NCBI RefSeq assembly: GCF_000003855.2
Contig: NW_003101681.1
Location: forward strand, 1,202,786 to 1,266,785
Length of the DNA: 64,000 nucleotides
Reading direction: 5' to 3'
Origin: Blastomyces gilchristii SLH14081
Taxonomy: Eukaryota > Ascomycota > Eurotiomycetes > Onygenales > Ajellomycetaceae
The notes under the pieces were generated by a model that saw nothing but the letters and a program-made list of their open reading frames with translations, had not been told where the DNA came from and made no database searches. The position numbers and the translations under genes were made by a program. Numbering within the stretch: the stretch's first letter is position 1; each line of letters begins with the position of its first letter. Of the stretch, positions 1-12,000 are shown one piece after another.

Positions 1-472
1 GAAAGCAATCATATCTCTAAATTTCCAACAATTCAATATTCCGCATGTTTATGGACCATGAATATCCCATAAAATCTAGGGTGGTGTTCGTTTTTTCGGA
101 ACTTGATATCAAGATGGCTGTCGTCATAAAACGCGATATCACGTGCCAATATTGTGATTTGGCATAAAAATAGTTTAGCGTGAAACTCAAATAACTGAAG
201 AGAGGTTCCTGGATGATGCTAAGCCGAATTGGGGAATTTCCCGTCTTGGCCGAGAGCTGGACGAAAATGGAAGCTTCAAATATTCAACGCCAGAGAATAA
301 CCTGCGGCTCTACGACCTACCTCACCCATTGCATCTTGTTTGATATATGATTGTGTTTCTTCCGCTTGCCCCGTTTCAATAACTCTCATGGTGCGATAGC
401 ATATTTTCTGCCTGGACTTCGCAATGCGAGTTTAACATTTTAGTTCGAAGTCCACTCCAATGCCCACTAAAC
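1..472. other. 5' flank of CFT1, no gene seen
   Basis: This stretch has no open frame worth calling. It is the upstream region of the gene starting at 473 and probably contains its promoter and 5' leader. I see no TATA box or repeat that I can support. Confidence 0.5.
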
Positions 473-3400
473 ATGCAATGTTATACGGAGCTGCTGGCCC
501 CTTCAGGGGTAACGCATGCTTTGTCCGTCCCCTTTCTTTCGGGAACGTCCAACAATTTGATAGTGGCAAAATCTACCCTTCTCCAGGTGTTTAACCTTGT
601 TAACGTCGTCTACGGATCTGCTCCTGGCCAGTCAGATGAGAAAACCAGATCACAGTACACCAAATTAGTGCTGGTGGCTGAATATGCTCTCTCGGGTACT
701 ATTACCGATCTGGGTCGTGTGAAAATACTCAACTCTAAAAGCGGTGGAGAAGCTGTTCTTGTTGGAACCCGGAACGCCAAACTTAGTCTCATTGAATGGG
801 ATCCTGAACGTCACAAAATTGCTACAACATCCATTCATTATTACGAGAGGGATGATGTGCACATTAGCCCTTGGACTCCGAATCTTGCGAACTGTCCCAG
901 CCATTTGACAGTTGATCCGAGCAGCAGGTGCGCGGTACTCAACTTTGGGAAAAAGAACTTGGCTATTTTGCCCTTCCACCAGGTGGGCGATGACCTGGTT
1001 ATGGATGACTTTGATTCGGACGTTGAAGAACCCCCCAGGGATACGAACCATACGGCAGAAGGACAAGACGAGGCAAAAAAGTCCAATGGACTAGCGTTCC
1101 ACACTCCTTATGCATCCTCCTTTGTTCTCCCGATAGCAGCACTAGAACCCGCAATGCTTCACCCGATAAGTCTAGCATTTTTATACGAATATCGGGAACC
1201 TACCTTTGGAATACTATATTCACAAGTGGCTACATCTTCTGCTCTATTACATGATCGAAAAGACGTAGTCTTTTACTCGGTTTTCACGCTAGATCTAGAA
1301 CAGCGCGCGTCTACCACCTTACTCTCAGTTTCCCGCCTCCCAAACGATTTATTCAAGGTTGTTGCGCTCCCTCCGCCTGTTGGAGGAGCGTTATTAATCG
1401 GGACCAACGAACTCGTCCATATCGACCAAGCAGGCAAGACCAACGCTGTGGGTGTCAATGAGTTCGCTAGGGAAGCATCTAGTTTCTCCATGGCCGATCA
1501 ATCTGATTTGGAAATGCGCCTGGAGGGCTCTATTGTGGAACAACTGGGAACGGAAAATGGCGACATGTTACTGGTATTACTCAATGGTAAAATGGCGGTA
1601 CTTAGTTTCAAACTTGACGGACGATCGGTATCTGGAATATCTCTACGGCTAGTCCCCGACCTGGCGGGAGGCTCTCTTTTAAAAGCGAGGCCGTCTTGTT
1701 CGGTTCCACTCGGTAGAGGCAAGATATTTTTCGGCAGCGAGGAAAGCGATTCGGTTCTTATCGGATGGTCAAGGCCATCTACTAGACCAAAGGATCCACC
1801 GGTACAAGGAGCGGGCGACGATAACATCGCCGAGCTCTCCTCTGATGAGGAAGAAGAAGATGATGAGGATATATATGAAGATGACCTATATGCAACACCA
1901 GTTCCAACAGGAGCTAAAGCCCGCGGCTCTTTATCCGTGAAAGGTACTAACCTCAACGACTATACTTTTCGAATCCATGATCGTCTGTGGAATTTAGGCC
2001 CAATGAGAGACTTGACCCTCGGTAGGCCCGCTGGCTCCCGAGATAAGGACAAACGCCAGCCTGTCTCCAGCCTATCAACGAATTTAGAGCTTGTTGCAAC
2101 TCAGGGATATGGCAAAGCTGGCGGCCTTACAATACTCAGGCGTGAAATAGATCCTTACGTCATCGATTCGTTGATGATCAAGGACACAGATGGGGCATGG
2201 TCTGTGCATGTTAAAGACCCCAAATTGCCTTCGCAAAGCGGGTCGCTTCCGCTGAATGCTAGCAGCAACTATGACCATTACCTTCTGCTATCCAAGTCCA
2301 AAGGCTCGGACAAGGAGAAATCAGTTGTGTACACAATGAGCAGTGGAGGGCTAGAAGAGACTAAAGCGTCCGAGTTTAACCCTAACGAAGATCGCACTAT
2401 TGACATTGGAACACTCGCAGGCGGAACTAGAGTGGTACAAGTTCTTAAAGGTGAAGTACGGAGTTACGATAGTGGTAAGTTCACGGACTTTTTTTGTTAT
2501 TGATGTCAAACTTTTCCCCCTCCTTATCTCACGATCAATATCGTTAGCTTTAAATATGATATCACTGACTGGTAGCTAGGTCTTGGTCTTGCTCAAATAT
2601 TCCCGGTGTGGGACGAAGATATGAGCGAGGAAAAATATGTCGTGCATGCGAGTTTCGCCGATCCATACGTCCTTATTATCCGCGACGACCAATCGGTACT
2701 GCTTCTTCAAGCGGATGGGTCTGGCGACTTAGATGAGATAGAAGCTGATGGCATCATTAATTCAACAACATGGATTTCAGGATCGCTTTACCAAGATAAG
2801 TATCGGTCGTTCATGTCTTATGAAACAGCGCCCAGCAGAAAACTATCCGACAACGTCCTTTTGTTCCTCCTTAGCTCTGAATCCAAACTTCATGTAAGGA
2901 TTGCTCGTATTGAATTGCCTAGGATTAAAATAAACTAACTAAGCTTGAAGATATTCCACCTCCCAAATGCAAAGGAGCCTGTGTTCACTGCGGAATGTGT
3001 TGACCTATTGCCGCAAATACTTTCAACAGAGCCACCTCCAAAACGAGCAACATATCGTGAGAGCTTAACGGAAATACTGGTCGCAGATATTGGGGACTCT
3101 GTTAGCCGAACCCCGTACCTAATCGTGAGTTATCTCATTCTCGAGACGTGAGATTTTATCCAACCTTAAAACTTACCAACCTCACAAAATTAGCTGCGAT
3201 CCAGCAACAACGACCTCATATTGTATGAGCCATACCATACTACCCATTCCACTGAAAAGAAATCGTCTGATTTGCGCTTTCTGAAAACCATCAATCATCA
3301 TTTCCCGAAATTCCATGCCGGATCAAACGTGGAAGATAGTTCCCACATCGGTGCGCTGCCGAAACCACTCCGCGTTTTAGGGGATGTTTGCGGCTATCGA

Positions 3401-5227
3401 ACTGTGTTTATGCCCGGAAATTCTCCTTGCTTCGTAATAAAATCATCCACAAGCATTCCACATGTTCTGAACCTCCGGGGCAAGACAGTCCATTCGTTGA
3501 GCAGTTTTAATATACCCGCATGTGAGAGAGGGTTTGTCTATGTCGATGCTGATGTAAGTCTCTTTCTTTCTTCTGTCTTCCGTCCAAGCGTATGAACAAG
3601 TAACTTATGTTCATCACCTAGAATGTTGTGCGGATGTGTCGATTTCCCAGAAACACTCATTTTGATGGCTCGTGGGCCACACGAAAAATTGGCCTCGGCG
3701 AACAGGTAGATATTGTTGAGTATTCCTCCTCGTCAGAAACATACGTTATCGGAACCAGCCAAAAAGTCGACTTCAACCTGCCTGAAGATGATGAAATCCA
3801 TCCTGAATGGCGAAACGAAGGTATGATCGCAATCATGTTCACGTGAAGGCAGTTATTGCTAATCCAAAAAATAAATTTAGTGATATCCTTCCTCCCCCAA
3901 ATCGATCAGGGGAGTGTTAAACTATTAAGTCCGAGGACGTGGTCGATTATCGATAGGTAAGGAAATTTGGAGCATATATTCGATTCGTCAATATAATATT
4001 TTAACACACGTTCTAGTCATACTTTGCGAACTGCGGAGCGTATAATGTGTGTTAAATGCCTGGACCTTGAGGTATCGGAAATTACGCATGAACGTAGGGA
4101 TATGATTGCAGTAGGTACAGCAGTCACGCGAGGAGAGGACATTGCTGCACGTGGTTGCATTTACATTTTCGAAGTCATCGAAGTCGTTCCTGAGGTTGAC
4201 AGACCAGAGACCAACCGGAAGCTCAAGTTAATCGCCAAGGAAGAGGTTAAGGGCGCTGTGACATCTCTCTCAGGAATTGGTGGTCAAGGGTTTTTGATTG
4301 CTGCCCAGGGCCAGAAGTGCATAGTCAGAGGCCTCAAAGAGGATGGTAGCCTTTTACCGGTGGCGTTCATGGATATGCAATGCTACGTTAATGTTCTTAA
4401 AGAGCTCAAGGGTACGGGGATGTGCATCATGGGAGACGCTTTGAAGGGCATTTGGTTTGCAGGGTATTCGGTAAGTTTATCCGCTGCTATACCCCGATGC
4501 AGCATAAATGTCTAACCGCAAATTTATAGGAGGAGCCATACAAGCTATCTCTTTTCAGTAAGGATGACGGCACGCTCCAAGTGATGGCCGCTGACTTCCT
4601 TCCTGATGGAAAACGTCTATACATATTGGTCGCTGATGATGACTGCAACATACATGTTCTGCAGTATGATCCTGAAGGTGAGACAAAAACAGTTCCTTTT
4701 CGCTAATTTGATGAAAGTTATTCTGACAAAACCTCCCAAAAGACCCTGGGTCTTCCAAGGGTGACAGATTACTGCACCGCAGCACCTTTCACACGGGCCA
4801 TTTTGCCTCAACCATGACCTTACTCCCCCGAACAATAATTCCATCAGCTCAGGGACCAGACGCCAACCCAGACATGATGGAACTCGATTCCTCCGGGCCG
4901 CTCTATCACGTCCTTGTAACATCGGAAACCGGGTCGATCGCACTCATCACTCCACTTTCTGAAACTGCATACCGAAGACTCTCCGCCTTGCAATCTCAGT
5001 TGATCAATACGCTCGAGCACCCTTGTGGGCTCAACCCCCGTGCGTTCCGAGCTATTGAGAGCGATGGCATTGGTGGACGGGGTATGGTTGATGGTGACCT
5101 GCTACATAGATGGCTTGATTTGGGCACGCAGCGAAAGGCGGAGATTGCGCATCGGGTCGGTGCAGATATATGGGAGATTCGTGCTGACCTGGAGGCAATT
5201 GGGAAGGGAGGATTGGGATACTTGTGA
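473..5227 (+). CDS. CFT1: Cleavage factor two protein 1 (CPSF160 homologue)
   Basis: This is the large RNA-binding scaffold of the cleavage and polyadenylation factor, which recognises pre-mRNA 3' ends in the nucleus. I read nine exons: 473-2474, 2580-2893, 2951-3124, 3194-3553, 3622-3820, 3881-3956, 4017-4470, 4530-4677 and 4743-5227. They join in frame to about 1403 aa, the usual fungal Cft1 length. The N-terminus ([17 protein letters not shown]) and the C-terminal CPSF_A region, with the [18 protein letters not shown] and [14 protein letters not shown] stretches, are typical of the family. An acidic insert near residues 455-475 ([16 protein letters not shown]) separates the beta-propellers. 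The third exon must start after the AAG at 2948-2950 to keep the conserved K-I-F-H-L-P frame. The 3' end converges on the small minus-strand gene ending at 5678. Family assignment is firm; exon edges come from splice signals and frame only. Confidence 0.93.
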
Positions 5228-5677
5228 ATATGCTCTAAGTTTCTTACCCCTTCAATGATTGATGCTGCTTAGGTCGTGTGTTTCGTTGGGTATATGGGCA
5301 CATACATGTATTTGTGCGGGTTATTTGCAGGAGAATATAATACAGAAGTCATGGAATCAGGACTTCACCATTGTATCAATGCAAAGTAGCCTTAGATGTT
5401 TAGTCTGTGTCGTAATCATCGATCCCCAAAAGCAGAATATACAATAGATAGCAAAGGGTCGGTGCATTGGTATCTCAACATCACCATCGCCTACAAACCC
5501 AATCAGCATCTCGTGATACCCGATCATATCCATGGATAATATTCAACAAGTGAAGAAGAAAAACACGAAAGAGAAAAAGTAATATAATATACAAGCCGCC
5601 TTAGCTTCCAGCCGCAGTGATATCCGTTCCTGGAAATTTTAACACATTATTAAAGCTCCATCCATCACCTTGGCAAA
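5228..5677. other. Convergent 3' spacer, no gene
   Basis: This spacer lies between two stop codons that face each other (CFT1 on plus, small mitochondrial gene on minus). It is AT-rich and presumably holds both 3' untranslated regions and poly(A) sites. The short open frame at 5259-5447 has no recognisable content. Confidence 0.5.
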
Positions 5678-6408
5678 TCAATCATTCTTCTTCGTCTTTA
5701 GCGTCGCCGACAACTCCCGCGCCTTAGTTTCTAGCTCAGCTATTTCCTCTATTGAGAAAACAAAGAGGAAGGGGGAAAAGATAAGCATCATCAGCAACTT
5801 GGTCTTTTTCTACAGCTCTCTTTTAAATACTTCCTAAAGAAAAGGAAGGGTTATATTTGAAATACAAAATTTCAAAGGCATAAATTTTGAGAAAATAAAA
5901 ACGCAATAGCAAGTTGAGAGAGTTTTTAAAACTTACTATTCCTGATAACCTTCTCCTCATCAACCTCCAGCCTCACCCATGCCCAATAGATAATTTGGTA
6001 TGTGAGTACGCCGCCTAGGAAAACTTTTGCAAAGGCCCCGCCGAAGTTTTTGTATATACTTGTCTGTCAAAACCAATTGTATTACGAACGCGCCAGCGCG
6101 TTTATCACTTCATGTTAGATAAAAAATAAATAAAATAAAATAGCGAAATAGAAAACGGAAACAGTAAGGCCGTACGGAAGTGCAAAAAAATTGAAAAAGA
6201 AGTAGATAATTGAGGGACTTACATGCGCGGAAGGTGCATTGGTAGTTGTGGAATGCTGCGTGCTATTATCATTGAGTCGTGGAGGCGTTGAGGTGAGCGT
6301 TCGTCGGGTTAGTGGTGATGCGAAGGTATATTTTAAGGGGTTTTGTCTAAGATATGATGATGGGGGGAGAGGAGTTCGAGTGGATTTTGGTATCAAAGAG
6401 CGAAACAT
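5678..6408 (-). CDS. Small mitochondrial single-pass membrane protein, INA17-like
   Basis: I infer three exons on the minus strand: 6408-6223, 6063-5937 and 5748-5678, giving 127 aa. The N-terminus is rich in Arg, Ser and Thr with almost no acid (MFRSLIPKSTRTPLPPSS), as in a mitochondrial presequence. A hydrophobic span in exon 2 (AKVFLGGVLTYQIIYWAWV) looks like one membrane helix. It is followed by a charged heptad-like tail (EIAELETKARELSATLKTKK) ending with KKND. A presequence, one TM helix and a short coiled coil is the layout of Ina17, an assembly factor for the F1Fo-ATP synthase peripheral stalk, and the wording YKNF...AKVFLG fits that family as I remember it. The protein is shorter than most Ina17 proteins. 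Other small inner-membrane subunits remain possible. The gene would be missed by single-ORF callers because its later exons are 127 and 71 nt. Confidence 0.6.
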
Positions 6409-7617
6409 TGTCGCTATTTGTTTTTAGGAGGGATGAATGGTGGATAAAAAATATGTACGGGGAATCCGCTCGGAGTTGGATGTAGATTGTAGATTACATA
6501 GGTTAGGGGGCGGAAATAGCGATGGCGGAAAAACAGCGCGGAAGCGCCAAGAATTTACTCACGTGATAACAGATTTTCCGAAGATTTCGCTGTCTATACA
6601 TAAAAGTATGCAATACAGCCTTTTGTCGTGATTTACCCTTAACTATGTGTTCAAGGAGAAGCCCTTCGTCTGCATAAACATAGTCTGTAAATATATTCAC
6701 GCATATCATTGTAGTTGCACTCAGACTTATGAAATTCTTCGTGCCTGAAGAATTGATTAACTATCCTGGAATGGTTTATCAAGAATTCACGATTCTCCTG
6801 ATCATGGCCAAACACTAGCCTGGGCAAGTAGAGAAGCCAATTACGTGTTGTTAAAGAGAGATGCCCCTCGCAACTGCATGAGTGTAGCGAGAGCGATCTT
6901 ATAACTCAAATGGAGACCGCGAGAGACCAGCAAGATGATACCACCACCCTTAACAGCGCTCCACATATCACCCAGTAGATAATCACCCCAATCGATACCG
7001 TATGTATATTTCAAAATCCGCCAATAATTTTTGAACTTGCCAGGAGATTTAGCAACGAATGACAGGCTGATTATCTAGACCATCACGATGCAGCTTGGTT
7101 TTTGTTGCCAGCTGCATTGGAGTGATCCCATGCTGGAGTCTTGCGTGTTCTCAGTTTCACACTTAGTTCTTTGGCTTTTCACGTCCCTGCGTGGTTCCCT
7201 GAGTGTTTAATAGCGACCGCCATTATGGACTCGCACTCTGAAATTGCACATCCTTGGGGGGCAAGCAAAATTTCTTGCTTGGAGGAAATATAAGGTAGTT
7301 CGTTAATATAGGGAAAGCTTCAATCTCATAAACTGGGACTGTGGAACCACAGAGCCACGCGACCAAAACGTAAGAAGGGCCCCGCTCATTTCAATATTGA
7401 CGAGCAGCCCACGGTAATAATAGTGTTGGAAGTAGTACTCCGTAAGGCGGACATTGAACTCTGCAGCCTCAACTGGGATAGGGGCATCTTCCGATACCAA
7501 GCAGGCGGGGGTAGGGAAGAGGAAAAGCATTGTACTTGATAATTTTGAAGTGGGCCTGCTTTTCCTTGGCTACCATTAGCTTTAAGGAGACACAATTAGT
7601 TCCAGGGCCTGTCTTCA
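6409..7617. other. Gene-free spacer before the TRIM element
   Basis: This is 1.2 kb with only short unrelated open frames on both strands. The part next to 6408 is probably the promoter of the minus-strand mitochondrial gene. A TACTCCGTA word occurs at 7437-7445. I see no tRNA or transposon coding remnant. Confidence 0.45.
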
Positions 7618-7622
7618 ATTAT
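7618..7622. repeat. Left target-site duplication (ATTAT)
   Basis: ATTAT immediately precedes the left terminal repeat and recurs directly after the right one at 8060-8064. A perfect 5-bp duplication is what LTR-element integrase leaves, and its survival argues for a fairly recent insertion. Confidence 0.85.
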
Positions 7623-7703
7623 TGTAGGCTACTGGGGCAAAAGAGCTCAGTCACCACCAGCGCACTGCTGGTAGAAGGGCCGATCAACCCGGGACCCCCA
7701 ACA
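7623..7703 (-). repeat. 3' LTR of the TRIM element
   Basis: This is an 81-bp terminal repeat, 80/81 identical to 7979-8059. The single difference falls in the CAACCCGGG versus CAACTCGGG segment. It is preceded on the minus strand by the polypurine tract. Confidence 0.88.
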
Positions 7704-7733
7704 CCCCCCCTCAGACCAGCTACCACAGAGTAC

Positions 7734-7785
7734 TTCTCTCAGTGACTCCTCTCAGTGGCTCCTCTTAGTGGCTCCTCTCAGTGGT
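7734..7785. repeat. Four 13-bp tandem units inside the TRIM
   Basis: Four head-to-tail 13-mers of the form TCCTCTCAGTGGC occupy 7734-7746, 7747-7759, 7760-7772 and 7773-7785 with one to three mismatches each. A looser array of ACTCCTAGGGC-like words follows to about 7855. Together they form much of the non-coding interior of the element. Confidence 0.85.
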
Positions 7786-7978
7786 CTTTCTTTTTGGACT
7801 CACTCCTAGGGCTCATTCTTTCAAGGGCTCACTCCTAGGGCACACTCCTAGGATGTCTCTTGGCACTGTTTAAATGTCCGGGATATTTGTTTTGGGATTT
7901 TTTATTCTTAAGTTCATCCTGGGATTGAACCCATGCATGTTGACCACAGCGGGGCTCATGCTAAACGGTCTCATAACC

Positions 7979-8059
7979 TGTAGGCTACTGGGGCAAAAGA
8001 GCTCAGTCACCACCAGCGCACTGCTGGTAGAAGGGCCGATCAACTCGGGACCCCCAACA
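7979..8059 (-). repeat. 5' LTR of the TRIM element
   Basis: This is an 81-bp terminal repeat matching 7623-7703. On the minus strand it runs from TGTTGG at 8059 to CCTACA at 7979. The primer-binding site follows at 7978 without a gap. Confidence 0.88.
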
Positions 8060-8064
8060 ATTAT
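8060..8064. repeat. Right target-site duplication (ATTAT)
   Basis: This is the second perfect copy of the 5-bp duplication that flanks the element. Confidence 0.85.
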
Positions 8065-9058
8065 CTACAAGATAAATCATCGCTGACTTATCAAGTCACG
8101 TGATAATACGGGGCCCAAAACGGGCCGATTCTGCAGCATGCGGAGTGTGGAGCGGCAAGCTGCCGGCGAATTTAAGGACCGATAAGCTTGTCTTGAGCCG
8201 CAAGGGACTCTGACGTCGATCATCAAAGCTTTTCCATGTTGATATCTTTCGAGATGAAAATTCGGGGTGCCGTTGGCGAGGTATGGGGACGTCGAATTGC
8301 GGTTCAAAATGACCAAAACTCTGTTCGCGGGAACGAATTCGCTAAGAAGAGATGTGTTTGGCAGCAATTCCGCAGCGTTCGCGGTGGTATGTGGCATCTA
8401 ATGCTTGACAAACGCACAAGCGAAGCGATATCGAGGGGCCAAACAGCCATGGAAAGCGTTGACACAGAAGTTTTGCGCGTTTGTTTGGCCTCAACGCCCA
8501 GGAGCTTTGCAGTCGGTTAGATTCCACTAAGCCTAGTTTGGATATAGCGCGCCATTAGTCATACCCGAACTAGACCTAAGGAGGACTAGCGCGGTGGCTG
8601 AAGCAAAGCGGCCAAAAACACCAGGGAGGCTCCAAGCGCGGTGAAGACAGACAGACAGAGACCCCAAACCACATATCGAAACTGACCCGCATATCCCAAT
8701 TGCTCCGCTTCCTCGAGCGATATCCCTGGCAGCGATCGATGAACCCCGTTTTAGTGTTCGAGTATTAGGAGGAGTGTAAATGTTTGTTTGATCCAACTCA
8801 GCCCGTCGCTCTCCTACTACACTCCATCCCATCCCTTCTCTCCTACTCACTCCAGCCCTATACTATACAACGCTGCCCGTACGTGCGCCTTTCGACTCCG
8901 GATTTTTTCTTTGATTATCATTAGAAGAATATTTCCCTATCTGGGGAGTCATATAGAAATAGGAAGAATACAAGGAATCCGTTGGGCTGCATTTATTTTT
9001 GCTAATATTAGACCTCGAAAAAAGGCCTCCATTACCATATCCGAACGCGTGGGACACC
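8065..9058. other. Spacer and leader upstream of YTA7
   Basis: No gene is supported here. The last 250 bases are pyrimidine-rich (CTCTCCTACTACACTCC, CTTCTCTCCTACTCACTCC), as often seen in fungal promoters and 5' leaders. An in-frame ATG at 8999 could extend YTA7 by 20 residues, but I prefer 9059. Confidence 0.45.
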
Positions 9059-12000
9059 ATGCCTCGTACTTCAAAACGCACGCTGGAGGAGATCGTGCTG
9101 AAGTCAGATTCCGACGATGGCGACTACAGCGATAGCAAGCCGCGACCTGCACGGAAGTCCACTACCTCCAAATCCAAATCGAAGAAACGACCTACTAAAC
9201 GGCGGAGAAGAAACTCGATGGATGACGATGATGACGAGTCCGACATCCTTACCAGTGAGGACGACATCTCGATTGAATCTGAGTTTGATGAAGACGATCC
9301 CACCCTAGAAAGAAACGCGCGAGGATCGATAAAGAGGAGGGCTGCAAAAAAAGCCAATTATCAGGTTTCGTCTACTAGCGATGAGGATGAGAATGAGCTG
9401 GAGGAGGAGGAAGACGAGGAAGAGGAAGATAAGCGGGAGGTGAAGGGGAAATCACGAAATACCGACAAAGGTAGAACAACAAGACGATTATTAGTGAAGT
9501 TCCCCATCGCGGCCCAGTCAAGCACGACCCGTCCTACCAGGAATACCCGGGGTCGAAGCGCCAGCAAGGAAAATCCGACACCCACCGAGTATCAAGGGAC
9601 CAGGCGAATTACTCGCCGAACCTACGATGAGACTGAGGATATTGTTGCACTCACTGGTTCCGGACGCCACGTCCAGACAGTTCGTAAAGCCACACGCAGT
9701 CCTGAGTCCTTGCCACGGACACGTAGGGGCGCTGCCGCGCCTGCTCATGTTCCCTCCAAAAGTACCATCGACGAGGAAGAGGAAGTCTCCAACCAGGAGT
9801 TGCAAGACGAAGGTGATACAGTGCCTGCTGACCCGGTGGCGTCGCAGATTGAAATAATGGAAAGTGACCAACATGGAGATTTTGAGGAAGACGCACCAGC
9901 TGTGGCTGCGTCAGATAATATTAATCCTCCACCTGAAGCAGAAGAGAACTCTCAAGATAAGGATGTTGAAATGGGTGGAGAGGGCTTTGTACCTGAATCG
10001 GACCAAGGTGGGGAAAACGAAGAGGAAGAAGATGAGGATGAGGCCCCACGGTCGAGTAGAAACCCCCGGGCGAGTCGGAAGCAGAATATGCCAGCTGAGA
10101 CTGTGGAAGAGGCAAACCCACCCACTCGCCGTTCCACGCGCAAATCTGCCGCTCGAAGTTCGCGCCAACCAGAAGAGGATGGCAGCGATTTTGAGCCGAA
10201 TGATGACGAGGCCAATGATGAAGATTTATCTGAATCGGAAGCATCCCAGGCCTCGCCGCGCAAAGACAGCCAACAAAATATCGACGAGGCTTATGAGAGT
10301 AGTAATGACCGTCGATCCAGGCTTAGAAAGCGACAATCTCAATCCCAAGGGCGTGTTGAATCGGAGGCAGGTGAACTTGCAGAAGAACTGGCAGAGCTGA
10401 GACCTGGTCGGCGCCGCCGGAGAGCACAAAATGAAATAGTCTATGAAGATAAACCGCGGCGCACTCGAAAGTCTGTGGACTATAGAATCATCCGACCTGA
10501 GATTACTTTGCCTATTGAAGATGAAGACAACGTACCTTCCGGGTCTCCTTCGCGGCGTGGTCGAGGTGGAGGCAGTGGCTGGCAGAGAACCTTATTTTCA
10601 ACCTATGGCCCCTTTGGAGGTGCAGGTGGCCTTCCGCCGCTCCTAGGGGGTCCGGGGACGGGCGCAGCAGGTGGAGCAGACAGCGACAGTAGCGATGATG
10701 ATTCCGGCCAAAGGCCAATGATTGGTGGAATGTCAGGGATGACCCCTACGGCAGGATTTGCACCCGGGTTCAATATTGCTCCTGGCCATGCATTCGCACC
10801 TGATACCGCCCCTGGTCTCTCAGGCACTCCAGCAAATTTCGGAAAGGTGAAGGATAAGCAAGCTCTGGCTGACTCTGACCCGCTGGGAATCGATCCCAAT
10901 GTCAATTTCGACAGCGTTGGGGGTCTACAAGGTCATATCGACCAGCTCAAGGAAATGGTTGCGCTTCCTCTGCTCTATCCGGAGATTTTCCAACGGTTTC
11001 ATATCGTTCCACCACGAGGTGTTTTGTTTCATGGACCTCCTGGTACCGGAAAAACGCTTCTTGCTAGGGCTCTCGCCTCTAGCGTGAGTTCAGAGGGCCG
11101 TAAGGTAACCTTCTATATGAGAAAGGGAGCAGATGCTCTCAGCAAATGGGTGGGTGAAGCGGAGAGGCAACTCCGTTTACTTTTCGATGAAGCTCGAAAG
11201 ACCCAACCTAGCATTATCTTTTTCGATGAAATTGATGGTAAGGCTTTATGTGTTTTACTTCCCTTGTATATCCTACCACCCTTATCAAGAGGATCTTTAG
11301 CTGATGGAATTGAAATATAGGCTTAGCACCAGTTCGATCGAGTAAACAGGAACAGATTCATGCGTCTATTGTTTCCACTCTCCTTGCATTGATGGATGGT
11401 ATGGACGGTCGAGGCCAGGTTATTGTCATCGGGGCAACGAATCGGCCGGATTCCATTGATCCGGCCCTGCGACGCCCTGGGCGGTTCGATCGCGAATTCT
11501 ACTTCCCTCTACCTAATACTGAAGCCCGACGCGCGATTTTGGATATTCATACTCGGGGCTGGTATCCTCCTCTTCCAGACGAAATCAAGGATGAATTAGC
11601 AGAGCTGACCAAGGGGTATGGCGGTGCGGATCTACGGGCTCTATGTACAGAAGCAGCCTTAACTGCAGTCCAGCGAAAGTATCCACAAATCTACAGATCG
11701 AACGAGAAGCTCCTGATTGACCCGAAGAAGATAGAAGTTTCCCCAAAGGACTTTATGATGTCTATCAAAAAGCTTGTTCCCTCATCGGAAAGGTCTGCAT
11801 CATCTGGTGCTTCGCCTTTACCTTCCATTGTTGAACCCCTCCTCAAAGCTCCACTACGCGACATAAAGCAGATCCTCGCAGGGATTCTTCCGCAAAAGAA
11901 GCGGCTTACGCCTTTGGAAGAGGCTCAGTTTGAAGAGCCGGAGGACTCTGCTGGATTCAAGAAAGAACGGATGCAACAAGAATTTGAGACCTCCCGCATA

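Larger units (their letters stand above)
7623..8059 (-). mobile_element. Miniature LTR retrotransposon (TRIM), copia-like primer site
   Basis: This is a 437-bp element read on the minus strand. It has two 81-bp direct terminal repeats (8059-7979 and 7703-7623) differing at a single base (C versus T). Each begins TGTTGG and ends CCTACA, so the termini are TGT...ACA. Directly inside the 5' LTR (7978 downward) is GGTTATGAG, the exact complement of CUCAUAACC, the anticodon-loop region of initiator tRNA-Met. That is the primer used by copia-type elements. Directly before the 3' LTR is a polypurine tract, TGAGGGGGGG (complement of 7704-7713). ATTAT duplications flank the element. The roughly 275-bp interior has no coding capacity, so the element is non-autonomous. 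The autonomous partner is not in this window. Confidence 0.85.

Noticed and set aside
7921..7980. Possible tRNA gene in the TRIM interior
   Set aside because: A B-box-like word is present, but the distance to any A-box is too short and no cloverleaf with paired acceptor stem can be drawn.
7874..8086. Short frames repeated in the TRIM terminal repeats (LLGQKSSVTTSALLVEG)
   Set aside because: The peptide is duplicated only because it spans the two LTRs; there is no start context or domain.
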